Positions 45,318 to 53,804 of a stretch of DNA of 64,000 nucleotides are shown here, piece after piece. Source of the stretch: Streptomyces achromogenes (lineage in GTDB: Bacteria > Actinomycetota > Actinomycetes > Streptomycetales > Streptomycetaceae); contig NZ_JAUSYH010000001.1 in the NCBI RefSeq assembly GCF_030816715.1, forward strand, positions 5,828,001 through 5,892,000, given 5' to 3'. A program made the translations under genes and the position numbers. The notes under the pieces were generated by a model. The model had not been told where the DNA came from. It saw nothing but the letters and a program-made list of their open reading frames with translations, and searched no databases. Every line of letters begins with the position of its first letter. The stretch's first letter is position 1.

Positions 45318-46273
45318 CGGCCGCTCGCGGAGGAGGCGGCGGGGGAGTCGGAACCCCGGTCGGAAGAGGGCGCCGACGAGGTCGTGGGGGAGGCCGTCGG
45401 AGGGGTCGTGGCTCCCGGGGCGGGAGCGGAGGCGGACGACCGCGGGGTGTGCTTGCGGCCGCCGATGCGCAGCATCTCGTCGTGGGTGAGCAGCATGGCC
45501 TGCTGCTGCTGGTCCCAGGTCCACTGCAGGCGGTACTCGTACCCGGCGACCTCCGAGGGGGCGCGGATGATCACGGACCGGGCGGCCAGCTCGACCCCGC
45601 TGACGGCGTCCTCGTAGCCCATGATCTGCACGAGCCGGTTCTCGCGGACGGTGTAGACGCGGACCGCCGTGAGGTTCCCGGGCAACTGCCGGAAGCCCAG
45701 CGTCATGTCGTCGTGACCGTCACCGGTGAGGTCGCGGTAGTACGCCCTGAGGACGGGGCACTCGGCCGCCTTCGCGCCGCTCCTGCCGCAGTCCGCCATC
45801 CGGCGGGCCGTCTCCGCGTACGCTCCCGCACCGTAGTCGCCCGGATTCCGGGCGATCTCCCGGCGGACCACCGAGACCGGGTCCACCGCCCGGATGTTCC
45901 CGCCGGGCACGGTGACGCCCCGCACCACCTCGGTCTCCACCTCGCCGATGTCGAAGGCGGGGCGGGAGGCGGGGGTCAGATCCGGCCAGAGCCGGTCCGG
46001 GCTGATCGCCGTCGGCGTGGCGCCCGCCCCCTTCAGTTCCCCGGCGTCCCCGCAGCCCACGACGACCGAGCCCAGCAGGACGACGGCGACGGCGGCGAGC
46101 GCGAACCGGGCGTTCCGGCGGACCGGTCCGCCGGAACGCCCGGGACCGTCGACAGGACCGCGCGGGCCGGACGGACCGGGACCGCTCGGGCCGGGGCCGG
46201 ACGGACCGGGGGTGCCGGGGTCGGGGCCGGACGGACCGGGGGTGCCGGGGTCGGCGGGACGACTGCGGAACAC
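45314..46273 (-). CDS. Lipoprotein/membrane-anchored protein coupled to the kinase
   Basis: A 319-residue protein. The first ~52 residues are a collagen-like repeat (DPGTPGPSGP, GPGPSGPG), followed by the hydrophobic segment RFALAAVAVVLLGSVVVGCGD with a lipobox-like VVGC. The rest is extracytoplasmic with a Ser/Thr/Ala/Pro tail. The lipobox lies unusually far from the GTG start, so either an internal start is used or the repeat stays cytoplasmic. GTG 46273 has AGGAG five bases upstream. Coupled to the kinase gene by a 4-bp overlap, it may be an accessory sensor, as CseA is for CseC (analogy, not homology shown). Confidence 0.75.
   Translation of the reverse strand: MFRSRPADPGTPGPSGPDPGTPGPSGPGPSGPGPSGPRGPVDGPGRSGGPVRRNARFALAAVAVVLLGSVVVGCGDAGELKGAGATPTAISPDRLWPDLTPASRPAFDIGEVETEVVRGVTVPGGNIRAVDPVSVVRREIARNPGDYGAGAYAETARRMADCGRSGAKAAECPVLRAYYRDLTGDGHDDMTLGFRQLPGNLTAVRVYTVRENRLVQIMGYEDAVSGVELAARSVIIRAPSEVAGYEYRLQWTWDQQQQAMLLTHDEMLRIGGRKHTPRSSASAPAPGATTPPTASPTTSSAPSSDRGSDSPAASSASGR
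46134..46260 (-). repeat. Collagen-like GC repeat in the lipoprotein N terminus
   Basis: Units around GACGGACCGGGGGTGCCGGGG (21 bp or shorter variants) repeat across this stretch and encode the DPGTPGPSGP array. The period is a multiple of three. Confidence 0.7.
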
Positions 46274-46330
46274 GGGACTCCTGTGACCCCTCTGGCCTAC
46301 GACCGGTGGCGATGGCGGTGACGACGATGA

Positions 46331-46390
46331 CGGGGAGGGTGGCGGTGGCGATGGCGATGGCGATGGCGATGACGGGGACGATGGCGGGGA
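46331..46390. repeat. GGCGAT hexanucleotide repeat upstream of the lipoprotein gene
   Basis: About four perfect GGCGAT copies (near 46347-46370) plus GACGGGGA variants lie in the 290-bp spacer between the lipoprotein GTG and the phosphatase gene. No gene is seen there. Confidence 0.75.
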
Positions 46391-46557
46391 CGGTTCCGAC
46401 GACGATGACTACGGGCCTGCGACCGGCGTCGACGCCGGCCCCCGGGCACACCTTAATTCGTAAGGAAGTCCGTTTTGCGTACCGGTAGGCCGGAAGGGTG
46501 AGCCGACGCCGAGTCGGTGCCGAGCCGCTGCCGAGGCGCTGACCACGGGAGAAACGA

Positions 46558-47067
46558 TTACTCGGCCAATTCCTCGAGCAGTCGGGCCGTCGGCAGTCCC
46601 GCGCGCAGGTACTCCACGAACAGCTCGTTGTGCAGGGCCCACGGCGAGCGCCGTGACCGTATCAGCCGGATCGCGTCGTCGGCCGAGCGCCCCTGGAGCA
46701 TCAGCGCGTGCGCGACGACCAGCCCCGACCGGTTGTAACCGCTGTAGCAGCGCACCAGGACCGTCCGCCCCGCGTCCAGCGCGTCGCCCGCGGCCTGCGC
46801 CAGCCGGATCACCCCGGCGAGCTGGGTGCCGTCCAGCGGTCCGTCGGGAATCGGCCACACATGGTGCTCCACACCGGGGCCGGGCCCGTGTCCCGGCCTG
46901 GCCCGGGTCAGCGTCTGGACGAGATCGAACCCGTCCCGCACCACGGCGAGCTCCCGCTCTCCGGAACGCCCCCGGAACCCATGGCCGCCCATCCACAGCC
47001 CGGGCACGATCTCACTCCACGGACGATCCGGTTCCGGTACGTCGGGTCGCTTCCTGCGAGTCCGCAA
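46558..47067 (-). CDS. Dual-specificity-type protein phosphatase
   Basis: A ~169-residue protein with a CX5R phosphatase loop: VLVRCYSGYNRSGLVVA (Cys-Tyr-Ser-Gly-Tyr-Asn-Arg). The usual preceding His is Arg here. An upstream Asp (PIPDGPLDG) is placed like the general acid. The fold and length match small eukaryotic-like dual-specificity or tyrosine phosphatases. The start is uncertain: GTG 47073 overlaps its own GGAGG, so TTG 47067, five bases after GGAGG, was chosen. Single gene on the minus strand, divergent from the NERD gene. Substrate unknown. Confidence 0.8.
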   Translation of the reverse strand: MRTRRKRPDVPEPDRPWSEIVPGLWMGGHGFRGRSGERELAVVRDGFDLVQTLTRARPGHGPGPGVEHHVWPIPDGPLDGTQLAGVIRLAQAAGDALDAGRTVLVRCYSGYNRSGLVVAHALMLQGRSADDAIRLIRSRRSPWALHNELFVEYLRAGLPTARLLEELAE

Positions 47068-47177
47068 CGGCACCTCCCCAAACGCGGTGCCCGGTCTCTG
47101 CCCAACTCACTCCACGGGTAACCGCCTTCTTGCCCCGGAGCGTCCCTCCTGTTCCCATGGTCGTGGGGTGATGGTGC

Positions 47178-47975
47178 ATGAACGGACTGCGCGTCATACC
47201 GACCTGGAGGCATGGCCGGGAGCGGCTCTACGTCTGCCTCACGGACGGCAGGAACATCGCCTGGTACGACCGTGAGGCGGCCAGGATCAACCTGGTCTCC
47301 GAAGATCGCAGGGAGGACGTCCTGGAGGTCCTCGGCCCCTTCGTCACCGGCCCGGTCACGGTCGGCCCGCCCCCCGTCCCCACACCCGCCGAGCTGGCCC
47401 GGCTCGCCCTTCACCCGGACGACGACCTGGCCCCCAACCGCCCCGGCGAGGCCCTCCTGGTCGACCTCGACCGCGACCCCGCCCACCGGCTGCGCACCGA
47501 CCCGCGCCGGCGATCCCTCGCGGCCGAGCAGACGGTCGGCGAGGCGCTGGACCGACTCGACGGCGCGGGCTGGCACACGCTGCACTCCCTCCCGCTCCCG
47601 GGCGGCGACCGGCTCCATCACCTGGCCATCGGTCCGGCGGGCCTGTTCGCCGTCCACACGCTGTACGCCCGTAGGCATCGGGTGCGGATCGCCGATCCGG
47701 TGGTCGGGCTGGGGCGCCGCGAGCCGGAGCCCCTGCTCCGCAGAATCCGGGGCGACGCCGACCGCGCGTCTCACGCCCTCACGGCCGAGGTCCGTCCCGT
47801 ACTCGCCCTGGTGGGCCCGACGGACGTCGCCTTCACCGGCCCCCCGCGCCAGGTCCGCGTCCTGACCGACACCGACCTCCCCGACCTGGTCCGCCTGGGC
47901 GGAGTCCTCAAACCGGCGGACGTGGAGGCCCTCCACGCGATGGCCAGAGACCGCAGAACCTGGTCAGAAGTCTGA
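47178..47975 (+). CDS. NERD (nuclease-related) domain protein
   Basis: A 265-residue protein. The central part (AAEQTVGEALDRLDGAGWH, LHSLPLPGGDRLHHLAIGPAGLFAVHT) matches the NERD domain, a restriction-endonuclease-fold relative proposed to act on DNA. The N-terminal ~60 residues (GRNIAWYDREAARINLVSED) form a separate small segment. There is no membrane segment. ATG 47178 has a moderate GGGGTGATGG upstream. Its 3' end runs directly into a 22-bp tandem repeat whose first unit overlaps the stop codon. Proximity to the NHEJ genes ligD/ku suggests a DNA-maintenance role, but that is only inference. Confidence 0.78.
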   Translation: MNGLRVIPTWRHGRERLYVCLTDGRNIAWYDREAARINLVSEDRREDVLEVLGPFVTGPVTVGPPPVPTPAELARLALHPDDDLAPNRPGEALLVDLDRDPAHRLRTDPRRRSLAAEQTVGEALDRLDGAGWHTLHSLPLPGGDRLHHLAIGPAGLFAVHTLYARRHRVRIADPVVGLGRREPEPLLRRIRGDADRASHALTAEVRPVLALVGPTDVAFTGPPRQVRVLTDTDLPDLVRLGGVLKPADVEALHAMARDRRTWSEV

Positions 47976-48087
47976 CCCCACCTGGTCAGAAGCCTGCACC
48001 CACCTGTTCAGAAGCCTGCACCCGCCTGGTCAGAAGCCTGCACCCGCCTGTTCAGCTGCACCCACCTGTTCAGAAGCCTGCCCCCCC
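47960..48087. repeat. 22-bp tandem repeat array, six units
   Basis: Units CTGGTCAGAAGCCTGCACCC plus two bases start at 47960, 47982, 48004, 48026, 48048 (18 bp, lacking four bases) and 48066. The first unit overlaps the NERD stop codon (47973-47975). Alternating GGT/GTT in the unit suggests a two-unit higher-order period. There are no unique spacers, so it is not CRISPR. Confidence 0.92.
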
Positions 48088-48142
48088 ACAGCAGCCAGGC
48101 CCCACTCCTTCGGCCCGCCCGGCGTCCGTAGGGCCGAAAACC

Positions 48143-49024
48143 TCACGGCACCACCCCCACCCGTCCCTCCTCGAACAACGCTCCCGACAGGTCCCCGAAA
48201 TCCCGCACCCGCGCGGCGACATCCCCCGCGAAGAACGTGAGCGCCCCCGCCGACCCGCACTCCTCCACCTCCTCCCAGGTGACCGGAGCCGACACCGTCG
48301 GCTCCGCCCGCGCCCGCAAGGTGTACGGCGCGGCCGTCGTCTTGCGCGCCGCGTTCTGACTCCAGTCCACGAACACCTTCCCCGGCCGCAGACTCCGCGT
48401 CATGCGATGCAGCACCAGCCGCGGAGCGGCCTGTTCCGCCTCCACGGCCAGCCGCTTGGCGTACTCCGTGACCCGTTCGGACGAGGCGCCCCGCACCGCC
48501 GCCAGCAGATGCAGCCCCTTGGATCCGGAGGTCTTCGGAAACGCCTCGATGCCGTCCTGCGCCAGCCGCTCCCGCAGCCACACGGCGACCTCGCAGCATT
48601 CGACGACCGTGGCGGGCGCGCCGGGGTCGAGGTCGAAGACGAGCCGGTCGGCGGTCTCCGGCTCCTGGATCACCCACTGGGGCGTATGGAACTCGGTGAC
48701 GAGATTCGCCGCCCACACCAGACTCGGCAGGTCCTGCACGACCACCATCCGGGCCGGCCCCTCCGACCGCGGCACCTCGGCGGTGGTGACCCAGTCGGGC
48801 GTCCCGGGCGGCACGTTCTTGGCGAAGAAGACCTGGCCGCCGGGCCCGTCCGGGTAGCGCAGGAAGGACAGCGGCCGGTCCCGCAGATGGGGGAGCAGGA
48901 CGTCCGCCACGGTCGCGTAGTAGTGCAGCACCTCGCCCTTCGTGAAGCCGGTCGCCGGGTACAGCACCTTCTCCAGGTTGCTGAGCGCGAGCCGCCTGCC
49001 CTCCACTTCGGTGATCGGCGTCAT
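48143..49024 (-). CDS. LigD-type polymerase/primase domain protein (NHEJ)
   Basis: A 293-residue stand-alone polymerase domain of bacterial LigD. The start is SNLEKVLYPATGFTKGEVLHYY. Catalytic aspartates lie in RLVFDLDPG and in VFVDWSQN, with TSGSKGLHLL as the conserved nucleotide-binding segment. It adds ribo- or deoxynucleotides at Ku-bound ends during non-homologous end joining; the ligase domain is not in this gene. It is divergent from ku with a 69-bp intergenic region. No Shine-Dalgarno precedes ATG 49024, but a GATTCT hexamer sits 7-12 bases upstream, suggesting a leaderless mRNA. Confidence 0.92.
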   Translation of the reverse strand: MTPITEVEGRRLALSNLEKVLYPATGFTKGEVLHYYATVADVLLPHLRDRPLSFLRYPDGPGGQVFFAKNVPPGTPDWVTTAEVPRSEGPARMVVVQDLPSLVWAANLVTEFHTPQWVIQEPETADRLVFDLDPGAPATVVECCEVAVWLRERLAQDGIEAFPKTSGSKGLHLLAAVRGASSERVTEYAKRLAVEAEQAAPRLVLHRMTRSLRPGKVFVDWSQNAARKTTAAPYTLRARAEPTVSAPVTWEEVEECGSAGALTFFAGDVAARVRDFGDLSGALFEEGRVGVVP

Positions 49025-49093
49025 ACCATGAGAATCACACAAAACGCCTGATACCACCTCATGCCATTCACGCTCGGTCGGAAGGTGCTGCAC

Positions 49094-50212
49094 GTGAGAT
49101 CCATCTGGAACGGCGCCATCTCCTTCGGCCTCGTCAGCATCCCGATCAAGCTGGTGAACGCCACCGAGAACCACTCGATCTCCTTCCGCCAGATCCACAC
49201 GGAGGACGGCGGCCGCATTCGCTACCGCAAGGTCTGCGAGCTGGAGGAGCGCGAGGTGACGTCGGCGGAGATCGGCAAGGGCTACGAGGACGCGGACGGC
49301 ACGATCATCCCGATCACCGACGAGGACCTGTCCCACCTCCCGCTCCCGACCGCCAAGACCATCGAGATCGTGGCCTTCGTGCCGGCCGACCGGATCGACC
49401 CGCTCCAGATGGACGCCGCCTACTACCTCCAGGCGGGCGGTGCCCCGGCGGCCAAGCCGTACACCCTGCTCCGGGAGGCCCTGAAGCGCAGCCACAAGGT
49501 CGCGATCGCGAAGTACGCCCTCCGTGGCCGTGAGCGCCTCGGCATGCTCCGCGTGGTCGGCGAGGCGATCGCCATGCACGGCCTGCTCTGGCCGGACGAG
49601 GTCCGCGCGCCGGAGGGCGTCGCCCCGGACACCTCCGTCACCGTCCGCGACAACGAGCTGGACCTCGCGGACGCCCTGATGGACACCCTCGGCGAGGTCG
49701 ACCTGGCGGACCTGCACGACGAGTACCGCGAGGCGGTGGAGGAGGTCGTCGCGGCGAAGGCGGCCGGCGAGGCGCCCCCGGAGGCCCCGGCCGCGCCGTC
49801 CAGCGGCAAGGTGCTGGATCTGATGGCGGCCCTGGAGAAGAGCGTCCGGGCGGCGAAGGAGTCGCGGGGTGAGGCCTCGGATTCCGCTCACGAGCCGGGG
49901 GCGGTCGAGAAGGCGGAGGTCAGACGCCTGCCCCAGCGCAAGTCGGCCGGCGCCGCGCCCAAGCAGACGGGCGGCAAGAAGTCGACGTCGACGGCGAGGA
50001 AGTCCACGGCCGCGCCGCGGAAGTCGACGGCGAAGTCCACCCAGGCCGCGAAGAAGACGACGGCGGGCGGGAGCACGGCCAAGAAGAGCGCCGCGAAGAA
50101 GACGACCTCGACTGCGAAGAAGGCGACGGCCGGGACCACCGCGAAGACGACCGCGAAGACGCCGGCCAAGAAGACGGCGAAGAAGGCGACGCCCCGCAAA
50201 CGCACGGCCTGA
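49094..50212 (+). CDS. ku: Ku protein with lysine-rich C-terminal tail
   Basis: A 372-residue Ku. The core (about 1-250: RSIWNGAISFGLVSIPIKLVNATENHSISF in two parts, RYRKVCELEEREV, KPYTLLREALKRSHKVAIAKYALR) forms the DNA-end-binding ring and recruits LigD. The last ~90 residues are a Lys/Ala/Thr-rich tail (KKSTSTARKSTAAPRKST, KKTAKKATPRKRTA) like histone H1, which can add nonspecific DNA binding. GTG 49094 (MRSIWNGAIS) is the usual Ku start and has GGAAGGTG in front; the ATG at 49061 would add an unsupported extension. Divergent from ligD, it is expected to be co-regulated with it. Confidence 0.95.
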   Translation: MRSIWNGAISFGLVSIPIKLVNATENHSISFRQIHTEDGGRIRYRKVCELEEREVTSAEIGKGYEDADGTIIPITDEDLSHLPLPTAKTIEIVAFVPADRIDPLQMDAAYYLQAGGAPAAKPYTLLREALKRSHKVAIAKYALRGRERLGMLRVVGEAIAMHGLLWPDEVRAPEGVAPDTSVTVRDNELDLADALMDTLGEVDLADLHDEYREAVEEVVAAKAAGEAPPEAPAAPSSGKVLDLMAALEKSVRAAKESRGEASDSAHEPGAVEKAEVRRLPQRKSAGAAPKQTGGKKSTSTARKSTAAPRKSTAKSTQAAKKTTAGGSTAKKSAAKKTTSTAKKATAGTTAKTTAKTPAKKTAKKATPRKRTA

Positions 50213-50304
50213 CCACCCGCCCCGCCCTCGGTGAGCCTCTGACCGGCCGACCGGCGGCCCAGCCCCACTCACGATCAGCTCGACCGGCATTCCCGCACCG
50301 CGCA

Positions 50305-50478
50305 CGAGCAGCGGGCCGACGCCTCCCGCCTCTCACGACCAGCGGGCCGGCGTCCTCCCGCCGCTTACGGCCAGCGGGCCGGCGTCCTCCCGCCTCTCAC
50401 GACCAGCGGGCCGGGGTCCTCCCGCCGCTTACGGCCAGCCGGCCGACGTCCTCCCACAGCTCACGATCGGCCGGCCGG
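50305..50478. repeat. 32-bp tandem repeat array after ku
   Basis: Five units (50305, 31 bp; then 50336, 50368, 50400 and 50432, each 32 bp) plus a partial sixth from 50464. The core is CAGCGGGCCGGCGTCCTCCC. Units alternate between a CGAC...CTTA and a CGGC...CTCA ending, giving a 64-bp higher-order period. No spacers; not CRISPR. Lies between ku and the broken acyltransferase gene. Confidence 0.92.
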
Positions 50479-50491
50479 CGGCAGCCGCTCG

Positions 50492-51925
50492 TCAGACGAC
50501 CCGGTGCGACTCTCCATCGTCCCCGGGGCCGCCGCGCTCGGCGCCCAGGTCCGCCCGTTCGTCGCCGCCCAGGGCCTCCCCGCCCTCCCCGCTCTCCACG
50601 TCGTGCACTCCGTCCACGTCGTGCAGATCGCCACCTCGGCGGCGGAGGGCCAGTAGTGCCGTGCCCGTCCCGAGCCCCAGCGCCGCCGGGACGGGAAACG
50701 TGCCTCCGTGCGCGAACCCATGGCCCGCGAAGTAGGTCAGCGCGCAGACGCTGACCCCGAGTCCCGCCCACATGCGCCAGGCCGCCGCCCCGCGAAGCCC
50801 GGCATCGGGCCGGACGGCCCTCTCCACGGAGACCAGCCTCCGCTCCAGCGGACGCAACGCCCGGACGACCCCGGCCAGGACCGTCCCCAGCACCAGCAAC
50901 CACGGCACGCGCAGGGCCCACCAGCCCGCCGAGCCGTACCGGGGTTCGGGGGCGAGGCCGGTGAGGTAGAATGCGGCGGCGACGATCAGCACGGGCAGCA
51001 TGTGCCACAGGTAGAGCGTCATGCTGCCGGCACCCAGCACCCGCACCGCGCGTTGCGCCCGGTCCCGTTCCAGCGCTCCGCGGACCGCCGGCGCGATCCA
51101 CAGCGCCACCCCCACCTGCGCCACCGCCCAGGCCAGCAGGGCCGCCGACGGCGGATCGGTGTTGCTCAGATCCTGCCCCGTCACCAGGATGAGACCGACC
51201 GGGAACGGCCCGGGCCCGACGAGCGCGGCGAACACCGCCCCGCCGCCCAGTGCCAGAGCGGCCGGCGTCCGCCGCCCGCGGCCGGTCAGCAGCCCGTCCC
51301 GCCAGCAGAAGCCGAATTGGTAGACCACGCCCCACACGAGCAGGTAGTTCACCGCCCCGACGGCCTCGACGAGCCCGGAGCGCGCCGGCCCGGCGGCCGC
51401 GACGAGCACGCCGACGCCGAACCCGGCGACGCCCATGACCACGGGCACGCGCAGGCCCCACCGCGCGTGCAGGGCGTACAACGCCGGCGTCAGGGCGCTG
51501 AGCAGCAGATACGCCGGCAGGAACCAGAACTGCATGGCCATCGCCCAGCCCACCAGCGCGAGAGTTGCGGGATCCACCCCGAGCGGGCCGCACACGCCGA
51601 CGGCGAGCAGGACGAGGCCGCTGTAGACGGCCGTGGGCAGCAGCAGGCGCGCCGCCCGCTGCCCCACCCACCCGGCGGCGGTTCCGCCGGCGTCCCGGCT
51701 CCGCGCCCAGGAGCCGCCGGCGGCGTGCCCGCCGGCCAGGAAGAACAGCGGCATGATCTGGAAGCCCAGCGTCAGCCACTGCGTTCAGGGCAGGGCGAGC
51801 AGCATCTCGGGCGCGGCGAGCGTCCCGTCCGGGCGCCGGACCAGCCCGGTGATCAGCCAGTGCCCCAGCACCACGAGCAGGATCGCCCAGGCCCGCAGGA
51901 AGTCGACGTACCGGTCTCGGCTCAT
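50492..51925 (-). pseudogene. Acyltransferase-family membrane protein with in-frame TGA
   Basis: A gene for an integral-membrane acyltransferase (acyltransferase 3 type; segments DFLRAWAILLVVLGHWLITG, PLFFLAGGHAAGG and about ten TM helices). Translation from ATG 51925 meets TGA at 51785-51787 (codon 47, ...LLALP*TQWLTLGF). The frame is uninterrupted on both sides. Relatives have Trp here, so TGG to TGA is the likely change. The downstream ATG at 51754 could restart a 420-residue product lacking the first TM helix and its conserved His. The C-terminal ~60 residues are acidic and low complexity. A genuine nonsense mutation is more likely than recoding, but a sequencing error is possible. Confidence 0.82.
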
Positions 51926-52048
51926 GCCCGCATGCTGCCGCCGTCGCCGACTCCCTTACAGGTCAACCGCGTTGTCGCAACCAAGCCGTGCCCTGACGGC
52001 ACCCCGCGTCGAGCGCCGGGGCCGGTTCCGTCGGGCCCTGCCGCGCTC

Positions 52049-52076
52049 TTGACGCTCTGAATGTTACCGGTAACAT
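52049..52076 (+). promoter_or_regulatory. MFS promoter with perfect 16-bp LacI-type operator
   Basis: ATGTTACCGGTAACAT (52061-52076) is a perfect palindrome with the central CCGG/CG-type symmetry typical of LacI/GalR operators. TTGACG (52049-52054) is a -35, and TAACAT (52071-52076) a -10 at 16 bases, so the operator covers the promoter. The lacI-type gene lies downstream at 55886-56986. The palindrome is read directly; the regulator link is inference. Confidence 0.75.
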
Positions 52077-52141
52077 CGATGGTCGTCGGAGCATCACACC
52101 GCACCCCCACGACGCCGTGGGCCGTCCGTCCTGGAGTCCGC

Positions 52142-53452
52142 GTGACCGACCGCCCCACGGCACAGCGCGCCCCGGCCACCGCCTCCCCGTCGCCTGCCCC
52201 GGCGGGCCCCGACGCCGCCGAGACCGGCCTCGGCGCCCCGAAGACCGGCCCCGTCTTCACGACGTCCGCCGTGGTCGCGTCCTGCTTCGGATTCGTGCTC
52301 ATCGGGGCCCTCCAGGCCCTCTACGGTCCTTCGATCCCCGCCCTCCGTGAGGAGTTCGGACTCTCCCCCTCCGCCGCGGGCCTCGGCCTGAGCGCCCACT
52401 TCGCGGGCGGGGTCGCCGGCGTCCTCCTCTTCGACCGCCGCTTCGGACGCACCGGCAACCGCCGGATCCTCGCCGTCGCCTACCTGCTGATGGCGGCCGG
52501 GGCCGCAGGGTTCGCCCTCGCCCCCGACTGGCCGTTCGCCATCCTCGCGGCACTCCTCGCCGGCATCGGCTTCGGCGGCATCGACTACGGCCTCAACCGA
52601 CTGTTCGCGACGGGCTTCGGAAGCCGTTCCACCGCGATGCTCAACATCCTCAACGCCCACTTCGGCGTCGGTGCGATCCTGGGTCCGGCCGTGATCGGAG
52701 CCGTCGGTTCCGAGCACTACCCGGCCCTCTTCCTGGCCTTCGCCCTGGCCAACCTCCCCCTGCTGTTCTGCCTGCGGGGCGTCAAGGACCACACCCCGCA
52801 GCCCGCGTTCGCCGACACCGGGGCCGCCGCCACCGCGTCCGCTGCCACCGCGTCCGCCGACTCCGTGTCCCCTGACACCGGGGGCGCCACGCCCGTAGGG
52901 GCCGCGCTGCGTTCCGTCCTCGCCGTCTTCGTCACCCTCTACGTGCTGCACGTGGGCATCGAGGCAGGCGTGGGCGGCTGGGAACCCACCCATCTGGAGT
53001 CGGTCGGCTACGGCGCGGGGGCGGCCGCCACCGCGACCAGCGTCTACTGGCTGATGATGACTCTCGGCCGCTTCCTGGCCGCCCCGGTCGCCCTGCGCTT
53101 CTCCGCCCAGGCGATCATCACGGTCTCCTGCGCCGGCATGACGGCCTGCCTCCTCCTGGCGGCGATCCCGGACATGGCCCCCTACGCCTACGCCGGCGTG
53201 GGTCTCTTCATCGCCCCGATCTTCCCCACCGGCCTGCCCTGGCTCAGCCGGGTCGCCCCCGGCGCCCGCCGGGCCGGCGCGATCGTCATGGCCGCGTCCA
53301 TGCTGGGCGGCGTGGCTGCGGGCCCGGCACTCGGCAAGATCATCGAGTGGTCGGGCGTCCGGGCCGTCCCCCTCATCCTCGCGGCCGTCTCGGCAGCCTG
53401 CCTGGCGGCCACCCTCTGGCTCACCCGGACAACAAGCCGACCTTCCCCCTGA
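52142..53452 (+). CDS. MFS transporter
   Basis: A 436-residue major facilitator superfamily protein with about 12 hydrophobic segments, split by a central loop of ~50 residues. The segment VLLFDRRFGRTGNRRILA fits the MFS motif A loop between helices 2 and 3. The long N-terminal leader (about 35 residues) is Pro/Ala-rich and cytoplasmic. GTG 52142 has CTGGAG upstream. Behind a LacI-type operator and followed by a GH35 beta-galactosidase and a LacI regulator, it is probably a sugar or galactoside transporter. The substrate itself cannot be read from the sequence. Confidence 0.85.
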   Translation: MTDRPTAQRAPATASPSPAPAGPDAAETGLGAPKTGPVFTTSAVVASCFGFVLIGALQALYGPSIPALREEFGLSPSAAGLGLSAHFAGGVAGVLLFDRRFGRTGNRRILAVAYLLMAAGAAGFALAPDWPFAILAALLAGIGFGGIDYGLNRLFATGFGSRSTAMLNILNAHFGVGAILGPAVIGAVGSEHYPALFLAFALANLPLLFCLRGVKDHTPQPAFADTGAAATASAATASADSVSPDTGGATPVGAALRSVLAVFVTLYVLHVGIEAGVGGWEPTHLESVGYGAGAAATATSVYWLMMTLGRFLAAPVALRFSAQAIITVSCAGMTACLLLAAIPDMAPYAYAGVGLFIAPIFPTGLPWLSRVAPGARRAGAIVMAASMLGGVAAGPALGKIIEWSGVRAVPLILAAVSAACLAATLWLTRTTSRPSP

Positions 53453-53804
53453 GAGAACCCTGAACGCCGGCCCCCGTACCCGTACCTGTACCCGCAACGG
53501 CCGTCGCGCCCGCCCCCGCAGTCGCTGCCGCCCAAGCCGGGTGAGCGGATCGTGACGGCGCGGCCCGTCGCAGCCCATCGCGGCCCGTCGCCCAGCTCCA
53601 CCCTCCACCCGTACGCCCTCCACCCGTACACCCTCCACCCGCACCCCTTCCACCCATACGCCCTCCCCACCACACGCGCCCCAACCCGCCGGCCCCCAGA
53701 CGGCGGCCCACCCCCATGCCTCACCCAGGCCCCACCCACGTCTCACCCCGTCCACGTCTCACCCCGCCCCTCACGGCCCTCGCCCCACCCACCGAAGGGA
53801 CCTC
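53453..53804. other. Repeat-rich spacer between the MFS and beta-galactosidase genes
   Basis: 352 bp with no credible gene. Four 15-bp units of a CTCCACCCGTACGCC type lie at about 53603-53665, followed by C-rich sequence. No second copy of the TGTTACCGGTAACA operator was found here, so the downstream gene may depend on readthrough from the MFS promoter. Confidence 0.6.
53603..53665. repeat. 15-bp tandem repeat, four units
   Basis: Units CTCCACCCGTACGCC, CTCCACCCGTACACC, CTCCACCCGCACCCC and TTCCACCCATACGCC follow each other without spacers. Confidence 0.85.

Noticed and set aside
47960..48087. CRISPR array
   Set aside because: Units of 22 bp abut directly with no unique spacers, and no cas genes are present.
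48143..50305. Fusion of ligD to upstream sequence on the minus strand
   Set aside because: The frame stays open through the antisense of ku, but conserved LigD sequence begins at 49024 and the ku gene is clearly real.
50305..50478. CRISPR array or attachment site
   Set aside because: Head-to-tail 32-bp units without spacers; no integrase or tRNA nearby.
51785..51787. Selenocysteine or programmed readthrough at the acyltransferase TGA
   Set aside because: No selenocysteine insertion structure was recognised, and homologues have Trp rather than Cys; a TGG to TGA change is simpler.
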